From assembly GCA_022393335.1 (NCBI GenBank), contig JAJEKB010021019.1:1733571-1797570 (forward strand): a DNA stretch of 64,000 nucleotides. Direction: 5' to 3'. Shown here one piece after another: positions 45,831-58,003 of the stretch; positions within the stretch are counted from its first letter, which is position 1, and each line of letters begins with the position of its first letter. Below the pieces are notes generated by a model. That model had not been told where the DNA came from, searched no databases, and saw only the letters and a list, made by a program, of their open reading frames with translations. Both the position numbers and the translations under genes were made by a program. The DNA comes from Macrotrachela quadricornifera (Eukaryota; Rotifera; Eurotatoria; Philodinida; Philodinidae).

Positions 45831-47749
45831 TTAGCGTCGTTGATAATAATGCACCCAATCAATTTCCATTCGACGAGGAAAAATATTGTAATCAATACCT
45901 CGCGCAGCACCCCTAAAAAATAAATATATTTCAAAAAATGTTCGCTTATTTGGAAAGCTATTGATAATCTTCTCTCATCAATGCCTAAAATTTTATTGAA
46001 ACTCTAAATTTGTCTGCATCGATACAATACTCGATTTGATTACAATAATATTGATGACAAATGTTATTCCAAAACATTCTCTTTTTTTTGTAATTAAGAA
46101 ACAATGAATTTTTCTTTCTTATATATGATATTTATTAATGTTTATATACTCACCAATTACCTCCGACAGCAACATTCATAAGAACAAAAAATGGTTTATC
46201 AAATGGCCTAAAAAATATATAAATTTTTCTTTCGAATATTTTCATTTCGAAAATTGAAATCTTACCATTGTCTCCAATCACCTTGTTTATTCCAAATTAA
46301 GATACGTTTAGCTAATGGATCTGTATCACTTCCAACGAACATTTCAATTTTATCGACATTCCAATCAAGTGTATAAATTTTAAAATTTGAAACAGCATCA
46401 TTAACATCGACGAAATTTGTTGGTTGAGTTCTCTTCACATGATTATTTGCTTCTGTATGTACGCTTGAATGAATACGGAATGGTTCATAACCTACTTGTT
46501 CCATTAAATCCATTTCACCATTATTTGGCCAATAGGTATGACTGTATGTTGTTTTCTCTGGCAACTATCATGTATTAAATTTAGATTAAAAAGAAAAGTT
46601 TCAATGTATAGTTACCATCCAAAGTGCTGGCCATATACCACGACCTTCAGGCAATTTAGCACGAATTTGTAAACGACCATATGTCCATGTAGCTTTACTT
46701 TTGAGACGAGCTGAAGTAAATTGAGAATTTTTCATATTCTCCTACGAGATATATGAAAAATGGATTTTGTTCAAGTTCTTCTTTTCTATTCTTACTCGAC
46801 GTGCTTCAATAATGAGACGTCCATTTTTACTTCCGGGAAATAATTCGCATCGTGCATTTTCCTTTCGATTGTGTGTATAATATTGTTTTTCATTGTTGCC
46901 TAAATTTGTTATGTATACATATGATACATATAAAAAAAGCAGAATGAAATTTGAAAAATAATATTTACCCCATCCATCGCCACCAACATCAAAATTCCAT
47001 TTATTAAGATCGACTCCACCATTCCAATCGAAATTATCTTCCCATACACGAACCCATTTAGTATCTGTCTTTCCTAAAATAAAATATATTTTTATACACA
47101 ACAATGATAGATATTAACAGATAATAGGTTTAAGAAATATCTTTGATGTCTTAAGCATTTAGTCATCATAAAGATAGTATTTCCTACCTACTACACCACA
47201 AACCATATTTCGATCGTTTGTTGAAAAGGCATTATTTTTAGAAGCATGACCCTTTTTCATCCAACAAGTACCACCATTCCAATTTGTCCATGTAAAATGT
47301 GTACATCCGTGAGTTGTATCACATTTTCCACCACAATGTTCAGATGCAGTTCGAGCATTTGAAAGATCATTTCCTTTAAAATCACAGTTATGTGCCCAAT
47401 TATTTCCATTCCAATTAATATTACTACTTGTTGTTTTATCATTATGTTTAACACCACAGACCATATTTTGATCATTCGTTGAAAAGGCATTATTTTTAGA
47501 AATATGACCCTTTTTCATCCAACAAGTACCACCATTCCATTTTGTCCATGTAAAATGTGTACATCCGTGAGTTGTATCACATTTTCCACCACAATGTTCA
47601 GGTGCAGTTCGAGCATTTGAAAGATCATTTCCTTTAAAATCACACTTATGTGCCCAATTGTTTCCATTCCAATTGATATTACATTTGACTAAGTCAAGAA
47701 ACAAGAAATTAATGGTAAAAAGTCCAATTAGTGTCCAATAAGATATCAT
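45831..47749 (-). CDS. Secreted GH16 beta-glucanase with two apple/PAN-like domains
   Basis: Seven exons: 47749-47188, 47073-46969, 46899-46796, 46741-46616, 46564-46266, 46207-46154 and 45912-45831. All introns are GT-AG with matching phases, and the total is 443 aa. A signal peptide begins at MISYWTLIGLFTINFLFLDL. Two modules of about 77 residues follow, each with NWAH-x-CDFKGNDLSNAR, EHCGGKC, GCTHFTW and GGTCWMKKG: apple/PAN-like, with paired cysteines. The GH16 domain starts at WVRVWEDNFDWNGGVDLNKW. Exons 4-5 give RLQIRAKLPEGRGIWPALWM and the catalytic GEMDLMEQVG, with Glu316, Asp318 and Glu321 at the ExDxxE positions. The C-terminus is MNVAVGGNW and RRMEIDWVHYYQRR. The active site is intact, so hydrolysis of beta-1,3(-1,4)-glucan of algae, fungi or bacteria is likely. 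The first upstream Met (47806) gives a worse leader. The donor of intron 1 (GTAGGA) is the least certain junction. Confidence 0.9.
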
Positions 47750-50700
47750 TTTTGGGATTCTTGATATTCGTTGTATAGTATTTATATAGATTACTTCTAA
47801 AAACAAGATTATATCTTGTCATTATGATTTAGTGATAAATAACTGTGAGGATTTCCCCTAATGTTTTTTGTTAATATATGTGAGAACTTTCTCTATCAGT
47901 GGGTTTTTCCCATTTACTATTTATATTACATTATGTTGCTATACATACCAGGACTCTATGTGAGATAAGATAGGATGAGCTTATGACATTTTACATTCAT
48001 CAAATAACATAAAAAACATACAATTTCATAGCATATTTATTGATTCGATCAACACTACTGATGATGACATTATACCAGTATTGTATTTCGTAATTTTATC
48101 GTAATCAAATCTCCAATTTTTTTCTTTCCTCACACGATGAAAAATTGCATTATTGTTCCTATGAATACAAAGGAATGGGGGCGACAATAGCTACGTAGAT
48201 GTTTGTAAATGACTGAATGAATCATCATCAGATAATTTAATAATTCAATTTCAATTTTTAACATAACGAAAAAGAATTATTATCCTTTTCTATTCAATGA
48301 TTAATGACAGCAATATATATCAAAAATTTTTTCAATGTGAATATATTTAATAGTAATTTCGATATTTTATATTCGATTGTTTGAACTCAATTAGTTTAAT
48401 TCTAAATAGACCAAGTAAGAACTGACATAATCTCCAAAGTAAATTCCAAAACTCCAGCATGACTTCAGATTATAGAATTAGATATTTGAAATTTTAAATA
48501 TTTTCTATTCTCTCACTTTTAACTAGTTACCTCTCTATTAAAAAAAACTCAATATATTCAAATTTCGTTTCTTTCTTGATCAAACCTTATAAGATAACAA
48601 ACATTTTTCACAGACCGTAATTTCATCATTAACACACAAGAGAAAATGAATCGATTAGAACAAGTTTTATATTTATTTTTCACTATAAAAATGAAAATTT
48701 TCGGATTATATACATATTGAGTTACACAGGAAGAATAACACTAACTTACAAAGACCCATGAATCGAAGAAAACAATTAAATAGAAATATATACATATTAA
48801 TAAAAATGGTGTATTGTTCACATTAAATAAAAATACAATACTCAACTATTTTGAGAGATCTTCGAATCATATGAAATGATGAAAATTTAAAATAATCGAA
48901 ACAACTGAAATTCAAATAAAACACTATAAAGATATTCCGTCAAATCAGTATTTTAATCATCTATTACTTTTCTTTGACTCTTAAATATTTTTTGTCATAA
49001 AAGTCAAAGTAACTGAAAAAAAAGACAATGCACTTACTACCAAAGTAATATTTGAGTATAGAATGCTTTTTATTTTTGCTAAATTACTAATCGGTTATCT
49101 TGGTCGAAGAAGTTCTTATTGATATATAAAATGTAGCTCGACTTTATAATCAATTTCAACTCTCAATTCTAACTATATTTAAAAAATAACAAATCTGTTC
49201 ATACAACAGAAAAACACAAAGAGAGAGGGAGAGAGAAAGGAACGAGAAGAAGGTGGGTAACAGATGTGTCTCATTCGTCAAATTTAGGTTAATACGAGAG
49301 AAAGAAGATAATATCTTATCTCTTTTTTCTGATTATGTAAAGTAGAGAAAAACAAATCGGTTAAGAAAGAATGCGAGAATTTTAATAATTCTCATGGACG
49401 AGGAAAAAGAAAAAAATATTGATCTAGACGGACATTATGCAATAAACGAGAAGAGAAGATGAAAAAAAAGTATGCATGTACACATATAATCATACGTTCA
49501 TTAGCTGATGAAGAAGGTTGTTAAAATGCTCGATAACTATCTCTATGACGCTTATATTGTTGAGAGTATGTGTTTCGATTTTCTCATCTGATTTCAACTA
49601 AAATTTGGAAGAATGTTAGTCTTGACTAGAATAGATTATGGTTAAAATATCTCTCCCAAATCTCAAAGATATGTACAAGTTTCGGTCGATTTATTAGCCT
49701 TTACGCACGGAAGGTTTTTACAATGGGGTTACTAGATAATCATGTCGGGGTGATTATTAAATTGTAGATTGATCTTAGGAATAGATCCTCACAGGTTTCA
49801 ATTTTTAAATATTCCTTTGTTTGATTTATAAAAATACTTTCAAATTCAAAGTGTTAATAAATATGAAATATCTGAGTGTTTTATTTGAGCAGAGGAGAAA
49901 TTCTAAAATCGGAGCCTATGAGAATCTAGCCCTAGTTATTCTCTATTCAACAAAAAAAAAATTTTTTCCCTATTGAGTCATTATTAAGAAGTCTTTCTTC
50001 ATGTAAACGGTGAACTCGAAAAACATGATAGTGAGTCCAAATCTGTTTGTTTTTCGAAACATCATAAATATTCTGAAAGAGAAAACTTCGCCGCATCTTT
50101 CTATGACAAAAATTCAATTTCGATTTTTCCAAGGAGGAGGCTCTCTTTAGTAAAGTATTGGATCTACATTATTAATACTTTTCATGCTTTCATAATCATT
50201 TACTATACAAATGAGTTGAAGAAGATAGTATTTCTAGATGTATTGGAAAGTATTCAGGATTGATCGGAGAGAAATAAGTGAATCAACAATTTTCTAAGAT
50301 TGGCGTCAGGCTCATCCTCTATTCCTCCCGTTTGCAATATCTCTGATGATTACTCACTCTATTATTCTTTTATTTTGAAAATATCTTTATTCATCCGTTT
50401 TGTTACATTGAAATCAAATGATAGTTATCAAAAACATTGATTATTATTCTAATATAGGCTAGTAACAGTAACATAACGAAGAACTAAACTACAGTAGATT
50501 CATAAATTCTTTTGATCAACTGACGAGAAAACATGTTGAATTATCAAGTTGCTTTTAAGTTCTGAATTTGTGTGTAAGATAGACTTCAGTGAAACATAAA
50601 AAACTTTAAAAGAATAAATTCTACTAGATTTTCTTTTCAGAGTTATAGGTATTTTATATGAAATTTTTACGTACATGCAGGTCTATCTATGAATAGAATG

Positions 50701-50929
50701 TTTTCTTTCTGAAAAATTTAAGTAGTTTCTCATACTTCATTAGAATCTACTTTATGCACGACGACCAAATTTAAAATTCATTTGATAGTTGAATATGTTT
50801 CCTATTGAAATATGCTACAAGAATACCAATTTTCTTCACAAATAATACCTTGAATCTACAGGTTACATATTCCTAGTATTATTTCGATACTATATTTTTG
50901 AAGTACTTCTATTTCAACCTCTTTTTATT
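47750..50929. other. Long AT-rich intergenic region
   Basis: No supported gene in about 3.2 kb. A purine-rich stretch (GAGAGAGGGAGAGAGAAAGG) is at about 49217-49250. Short frames here are chance. Confidence 0.4.
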
Positions 50930-51223
50930 ATGCTTTCTCTTACTTTTTTTATCGATTCGTCAATCTCTTCTATACATCTCCCCGAAAAGAAAAGTATATC
51001 TATCGTACAGTTAAATCAATGTAGAATCATATTTCATTTCTATATTGGTGTAGGCAATAATTTGATTAATTTCTCTCATGTTTACAATTTATCATATCAA
51101 ATGACGGATTGTGTCAATCTTCGACTTCACAATTTGATAACAACAAAACAAATGAAACATGCTATTTGTCTATTACAACGAATAAAGATGTATGATATTC
51201 TAATTGTTGATGCAAGACCATAA
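50930..51223 (+). CDS. Hypothetical 97-aa frame, possibly an exon fragment
   Basis: An open frame with mixed composition (SIVQLNQCRIIFHFYIGVGN, MTDCVNLRLHNLITTKQMKH, ILIVDARP) ending at TAA. It is more protein-like than its AT-rich neighbours, but I recognise no family and see no signal peptide. It may be the last exon of a lost gene or chance. Confidence 0.25.
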   Translation: MLSLTFFIDSSISSIHLPEKKSISIVQLNQCRIIFHFYIGVGNNLINFSHVYNLSYQMTDCVNLRLHNLITTKQMKHAICLLQRIKMYDILIVDARP

Positions 51224-51411
51224 CCTTTATATATTGATGCAGTTGTTCAGAATATATAAACAATAGTGATTAATAATACTCAATAACTAAACATGGCATA
51301 TTTGCATATATTCTTCTAGTGTGTTTATTTGTCAAGTTATAAATCAGTAGACTAGTATCAATTTGAGTTTTGAATAAATGGAAAAATGACCATATTGAAT
51401 TGCAGTTAAGT

Positions 51412-51906
51412 TAGAGGTCTGTAGTTCCACAAAAACTGGAATCGAAAATCGAACCGAAGCCGGAACCATTGTTCTGATATTTAACTACTGGCGTCACGTG
51501 TTTTTTTATTAGCACTGGAACGACAAATATTTTCATTCATTGCGCTGTGTTCCAATTCTTACTTAATTATGCAAAGACATTATTTTGTAAAAACAATATC
51601 AATAATATATATTTGTTTATTAGGTGAACGCGTTTTATTATTCAGTTTCTTTGTGACAATGGGAAAAAAGTTTAAAGTAGCAGAAGAAAAAAAGCATTGT
51701 TTTTCCTGATGACGATATTATATATACAGAAAATAATAAAATTGAGTTTTTTTAAAAGTTATTTTTCTTTAAATAAATATATTTTTGAACATGTTACTTT
51801 GTATAGTTTTTTTTCTGGGTACATTTTGAAAAATATACTTTCTCAAATAATGGTTTCATGGTTCTAGCTAATATTTATGAAATCGAACCGGAACCGTAGA
51901 CCTCTA
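51412..51906. mobile_element. hAT-type non-autonomous element, 495 bp
   Basis: The ends are TAGAGGTCTGTAGTTCC and, inverted, TAGAGGTCTACGGTTCC. Flanks are AGTTAAGT (51404-51411) and AGTTCAGT (51907-51914), an 8-bp target duplication with one mismatch. Subterminal TCGAACCG/GGAACC blocks occur near both ends. The inside is AT-rich with a short broken frame (MGKKFKVAEEKKH) and no transposase. Confidence 0.8.
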
Positions 51907-51914
51907 AGTTCAGT

Positions 51915-52285
51915 AATCTATTTGATATTTTTACGTTTAAGTTATTTATCTCAATGAAATGTTATATCATTCAATAGAATTCATTAAAGATTATATTTGA
52001 CTCGTTTAAATTTAGTATTGATACACTCTTTCATACGAATAGATTAAATAAATACTCGAATTTGCTATTAGATTCTCTTTAATTCAAATCATCAATGAAT
52101 AATCAAACGGTATGCACAAGCGTACAGATAGAAATTTCGAAAAAGTATTGATCAGTTTTTATAGATGAATATGTGTAAAAACAAATATTTTTTTCTGCTT
52201 AGATTATTCTTATGATAGTTAAACAAAAAGAATTTTATATAGCAAAAAAAAAAACAAAAAGTCTTTAATAATTAATTGCTATATA
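51915..52285. other. Intergenic DNA downstream of nuclear receptor
   Basis: AT-rich, no frame. It presumably includes the 3' UTR of the nuclear receptor gene. Confidence 0.4.
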
Positions 52286-53910
52286 TTATTCAATCCTATC
52301 AACATCATCAAGTATCAATTTTAATTCTGTTTGTTCAATTAATGTTTCAATATCATTAATATGAGCTTGTGCATTATGTGCATATGACATAAATACACTA
52401 ACTGATAAAAACCATTTAATTAAATGAAGATATTTTCTAATAGCTTCATAATAACCATATTTATAAATAAGATATTTCCATGTTAATTCAACATATTTAT
52501 TTTGAATATTTAATATATTTTGAATATTTGTATATTCAAGAGAAATATTTTTATGAAATATTCTTGAATTAGTTGATAATGCAAATAGTGCAAGTCCTAA
52601 TTTAAATAAAATAATATCTGATTCAGTAAATGTTGCTGACCAACGATGATATTTCATTGTTAATGTTCCATATAAACTTTCAAGATAATTCCAAAATTCA
52701 TTATCATTAATTAATTGTGAATGATAAAGAATAAAAATTCCACCTAAACAAGTTATATTATCAGCAGCTGTATGAAGTAATATTGATCGATCATTAAATG
52801 GTAAATAATTAATATCATTATTTAAACGAAGACATATTCCTGTTATTTCATAAAAACCTGTTAATAATTCTTGTACAATTAATGGATTAATTATTTTTAA
52901 TGAATTATTATTTTCAGGTTTTAAACGATTACTTATTGAAAATAATTTTATTTCATCATAACTATGAATTATATTTGATAATAATATCCATTGATTATTA
53001 TTTAATAATGAATTATCGTTTTCTAATAAATTTAATGTTGGTATCTAATTCAAATAAAAAAAACAATGACGAAATTATTATATAGAAAAAACAAAAGAAA
53101 GAATCTACTTGTTGTACATATTCGATATTATTTGATTTGACTAGAGATTTTGATGTTATATCTTTGTTTTTATATGTTCTAGATGCTCGAATCATTTCTA
53201 TTTTCATGCCTTGTTCAAAACATTTTGAAAGTCTACATGATGCACAAGTATGACGAGTATTAACATTTATTTCACATTGATTATTAAAATGACATTTTAA
53301 TAATATCTATATGAAATTAAATATATAGTTTAATAAATATGTAATATTTCATTGAATTTTTCTTTAATCATTGATTTACATATGATTTGATAAAGTTTAA
53401 AACGTTGTTTATTTGATCACTATTTAATTGAGAAAAAAATGAATGAATTTGTTTTCGATCGGAACTCAGTCTCGGAGGAATCATGGGTATAATCATAAAA
53501 AAATATAATTGTGGGAAAGTATAGATCGATTTTTATAATGGTTCATATAAAGTTGCAGAAATCCTTCGAAGATTCGTGGTTTTTATTAAGGTTGAGAAAT
53601 ATCTTTCCATGTTTTTTTTATTTTTAATCTAAATTGTAGATCTTTTTTTCTCAGTTAAATAGTGATCAAATCGAAATAAAAATTATATATAAATCAATGA
53701 GAAAAATAATTCAATAATATTTTATATTATTAATAATAGATTAAAAATAAAACTAACTTGTCCATATTGAGCATTTCTTCTAAAGAATATTTTGCATGAT
53801 TGACATGAAACAACACCATAATATGAATATAAAGCAGATGATCCACATATTTTACATATCGATGGTTTTTGTTTTGTTTTTCGTTCTACTATATTTGAAC
53901 TGTTATCCAT
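52286..53910 (-). CDS. Nuclear hormone receptor with atypical P-box
   Basis: Three exons, 53910-53758, 53306-53109 and 53044-52286, with introns of 451 and 64 bp, both in phase 0; the product is 369 aa. The DNA-binding domain is split between exons 1 and 2. The first C4 finger uses Cys19, 22, 36 and 39 (CKICG...SCQSCKIFFRRN). The second uses Cys56, 62, 72 and 75 (KCHFNNQCEINVNTRHTCAS, then CRLSKCFEQGM), ending in the conserved CRxxKCxxxGM. The P-box reads CQSCKIFF where most receptors have CEGCKGFF, so DNA-site preference may differ. The rest of exon 3 is a helical ligand-binding-type domain (DRSILLHTAADNITCLGGIF, FTESDIILFKLGLALFALST) ending near the C-terminus. Start MDNSSN; a longer upstream frame begins in poorly coding sequence. 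A nuclear transcription factor; ligand unknown. Confidence 0.9.
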
Positions 53911-54327
53911 AATTACTGAATAAAACAAATTTACGATTCTATAATCTTTATAAATATATCTATAAATCAAAGAAAGCAATGAGGTCATTAAGAGCATATT
54001 TTCTTTTTCTTATTCTGTGAAGAAAGAAAATATTATTTTAACCTTTCTATTACTCTCTCATAATAAAATTATATTTTTCTTACAGAAAGAAAAAAAAAAT
54101 TAGAGTGCATTTTGTATTTTCTTTTTCATTTATCATATTTATTGACGTTAAATTATTGGAAATATTTTCATAGTTTATTATAAAATTAAAATAAATTTAA
54201 TTTCTATACTTTAAAAAAAAAATATATACAATGTATCTTAAAAACATACTATATCATAAGATGCAGTGTGAAAAGCTTTACAATTTACATCGTAAAGCAT
54301 ATTTTAATTATGGAAATTTTGTTTTTG
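53911..54327. other. Upstream region of nuclear receptor gene
   Basis: About 400 bp, AT-rich, with poly-A tracts. It probably holds the receptor promoter; no motif can be named. Confidence 0.35.
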
Positions 54328-56236
54328 AGAGTCATTTCACGTAAGCCACGACCGAATTTGCTCAATCGAGGTTCTTAGATTTTGTCCAATTTAATATATG
54401 TTATAGAGGGAAGAGTTTGATGAATTCTACCGCAAGCCGATTTAAAAAATATTGAATCCTTGATATTTTAAAAGCATTTTACGAAAAACTCAAAAAATGG
54501 TAAAATCGAAAATTCGGGTACAAATGTGACTTTTTCTCAATAATGGTTAAGCCGAGTGAGCTGAAATTTTCAACAGATATATATCCTAGTATGTTACACT
54601 TACGATAAAATTTTTATCACAACTTTGAATCGTTATAATTTTTGATTATAATCAGATAGAAGCCTGAAACTTTTATCATAGATAGACTGCTAAAAGATGT
54701 ATCTTCTCTAAAAATTTCAGCCTTCTAGGCCTTTTGGTTTGCCCGAGAGAGCCCTCTGAAAAACCGGTTTTTCAAGATTGATTTTTTCCCAAAATATGGG
54801 TCCGTTTGGAAGCTGATTTTCAGAAGTTGGAAGTACTACGCCTAGGCTACAACTCCATAAAAAATTCAGCGTAGGATCTCTAGGAACGGCTTATAGCGAA
54901 GGTCATCTTTCTAACGCCTATATGAGGTATGTATGTTTAGTATATAACTTTGACGGCTAATTTCTAGTTTCATTTCATTTAGATCTGGGTCATTTTTGAT
55001 GGAGGGCACGATGGTCATATTTTTTTCTCTCTATCTGAAATTTTTTTTATTGAAATAAAAATAAAAATATTAGTCCTTATATTGAATATATGACACGAAA
55101 TATTGTGTTCTGCTTTGAAGAACATTTAATAACAATAACTTGTGCTATTCTCTGTTATGTCGCGAGATGTTTGTCCAGAACGTCGCTATATTTTCGTTCT
55201 GTATCATGGCATTATGTCTATGATTTGTATATTTCTTTATTTATCTCCTTCTTCCTATATGCTTTTATCTGGGTTCGCTTCCAGTTTTGTTTCTAAAATG
55301 AATTTTGATGAAGAATAAATAAAGCATACGTGTCACATTCGTATTCAAGATTTCCTATATATCGATGATCATAAGCCAAATACCTCTAAAATACCAGTAT
55401 CATACAGGTAATGGTATGAGACAGAACTAAAGCATAGTCATTGACTAGACTAATATCTCATGACATAACAAGGGTAATAAAAGACATTGTTATTAAATGT
55501 TCTTCAAAGCGGAACACATTGTTTTGTGTCATATATTCAATATAAGGACTAATATTTTTATTTTTATTTCAATAAAAAAAATTTCAGATAGAGAGAAAAA
55601 AATATGACCATCGTGCCCTCCATCAAAAATGACCCAGATCTAAATGAAATGAAACTAGAAATTAGCCGTCAAAGTTATATACTAGACATACATACCTCAT
55701 ATAGGCGTTAGAAAGATGACCTTCGCTATAAGCCGTTCCTAGAGATCCTACGCTGATTTTTTTATGGAGTTGTAGCCTAGGCGTAGTACTTCCAACTTCT
55801 GAAAATCAGCTTCCAAACGGACCTATATCTTAGGAGAAAATCGATCTTGAAAAAGTGGTTTTTCAGAGGGCTCTCTCGGGCAAACCAAAAGGCCTAGAAG
55901 GCTGAAATTTTTAGAGAAGATACATCTTTTAGTAGTCTATCTACGATAAAAGTTTCAGTCTTCTATCAGATTGTAATCAAAAATTATAACGATTCAAAGT
56001 TGCTAAAAATCGAGATTTTTGTAAATCTTCAACAGATCATAAAAATCCAACGGCTCATTAGTTTGCGATAAAAATTTTATCGTAAAATGCTTTTACGATT
56101 TCGAGGATTCAATATTTTTTAAATCGGTTTGCGGTTAAATTCATCAAACTCTTCCCTCTATAACATATATTAAATTAGACAAAATCTAAGAACCTCGATT
56201 GAGCAAATTCGGTCGTGGCTTACGTGAAATGACTCT
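54328..56236. mobile_element. Large foldback element, arms ~0.75-0.8 kb
   Basis: The left arm (54328-55136) and inverted right arm (55486-56236) start with AGAGTCATTTCACGTAAGCC and match closely over most of their length. An example is the block CCTCCATCAAAAATGACCCA present in both. They differ mainly by indels at about 54480-54620 against 56000-56100. The loop is 349 bp and holds only a 68-codon chance frame. No target duplication is clear. Total length 1909 bp; a DNA element of foldback type, distinct in sequence from the one at 5071-6741. Confidence 0.85.
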
Positions 56237-57993
56237 TAAAAAAAAGTAAAATTTTAAAGGATTGTCCAGAATTTTTGTCTTGATTTGGATAATTAATTTT
56301 TTTATTTTAAAATATATATTTAGAAATTTGGTTCTATGGTAAAAAGTTGTAGTAAACGACGCTCTACAAAATGGGTGATAATCAATCTTCCATAATTTCT
56401 ATAGTAAAACAGTTATAAGCATAGAAATATACCTCACTCTACAAAATACTACCTACACTTTCATTTCAAATCTTCAATCAAGACAACTAACTAAATTTTA
56501 ATACGACGCGAAAAATATGAAAATATTGTTAATTCGGGATTTTTCCGACGTGAACTTTACTGTTTGCCTATTATTTTCATGGAAAACGTTAGCAAAAATG
56601 AGAAGCCATTTTATGTTTAGTACTTTCGAATGCACTCTCTCTCGTGATCTGTAAAAAAATTTTTAAAATAGATTGTACACTGGAGAATAAAGTTTCAAAA
56701 ATTGAAGACCTTCGTTTATGATAATGCGCCCCAATAAGAAAGAAAAAATGTAATCGATATTTGCCTTTGCAGTTAGATGGAGAAGAGTAATCATTGCTGA
56801 TCTGAGCAAAACAAACTTGATCGAAAACTTTGTTTTTTTAATGGAGTTACAGGATTATTATTGGACATAGCATCATACGAACAAAGTCCATTGTTAATTT
56901 TTTCTTTTTTGTGAAGTACATTTCTATTTTTATAATTTTCTTACTATAGAAATTATAAAAGATCGGTCATAGGCTATTTTTTAGAGCGTTGTTTACTGTA
57001 TCTTTTTATCACCGGACCATATTTTCAAGTATGTGTTTTCGTAATAGAACGTTTGAAATTATGGAAAAATAAAACGCAAAAATGATTCATCTATATGTTT
57101 TATTATGCGCTAATAATTATTTTTGAGACATGAAGAAAATAATATTTCTAGAATGTTAGCCTATATCTCTTCCTTATAATAACGAACAGAGACATAAAAA
57201 TTTATGGTAATATTTGCCTACTTACACGAGATAAGATATCAAAATTTAAGAATTTTTTTTAGTTTTCTATAAGGGAGAATGAACAAGACTTTTGGATTAC
57301 CCTTAATATAAATGTAATATTAAATAACACCAATGTGGATAATTGATCACAAAACAAGAAGATGTTGTTTGTTTTTGATTAAAAATATAAACACATTCAT
57401 TTTTCATAACTAATGAATGATTATGGTTTTTATTTTTTTATTAAAGTCAATTATGCTCCTAGAAAATAATTTCATCCTTATAAGTGTAGACTATGAATAG
57501 ATATTAATAATCTCTAGTAGACAATTATTGATTTATTAGGTTACCCATTTATTTCTACATTTTTCAAACAAATTTTTTTTTCTTATTCTACACAATTAAT
57601 TAAAAGCACATATAATCTCAAAGTATTATTATATCCTATATATATTCATAGAGTCAAAAACATTAAAATTAATTTCAAAAAGTTAAAACGTAAAAAACTT
57701 AAGCTTTTTATATTAGTCTCATATAATGAATATGAAGAATTAATCTATTATTCTTTATCTATACAAAATTCAAGATGTCCCATGAGGGAGTCTTTTCCAA
57801 CTGATCAACACTGTTTGTACTCATATTTTTAAATTTTTTATTTTCCATTAGAACTTGACGATTTACATGATAAAATCAATGATTCTTCAGTGATGATGAT
57901 GATATGAATGGTTATGATGAAATAAAAAAAACAAATTGTTAAAAGTATTTTTAAAGATTAAATCTGTACTAAAATCTTGAATTAATGTTATTT
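56237..57993. other. AT-rich intergenic DNA up to assembly gap
   Basis: No frame above about 60 codons and no repeat structure seen. Confidence 0.4.
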
Positions 57994-58003
57994 NNNNNNN
58001 NNN
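57994..58003. other. Assembly gap (10 N)
   Basis: Ten consecutive N. The true distance between the flanks is unknown, and sequence on either side may not be contiguous. Confidence 0.99.

Noticed and set aside
55090..55296. 68-codon frame in the loop of the large foldback
   Set aside because: Starts inside the left arm and has no features; not a transposase.
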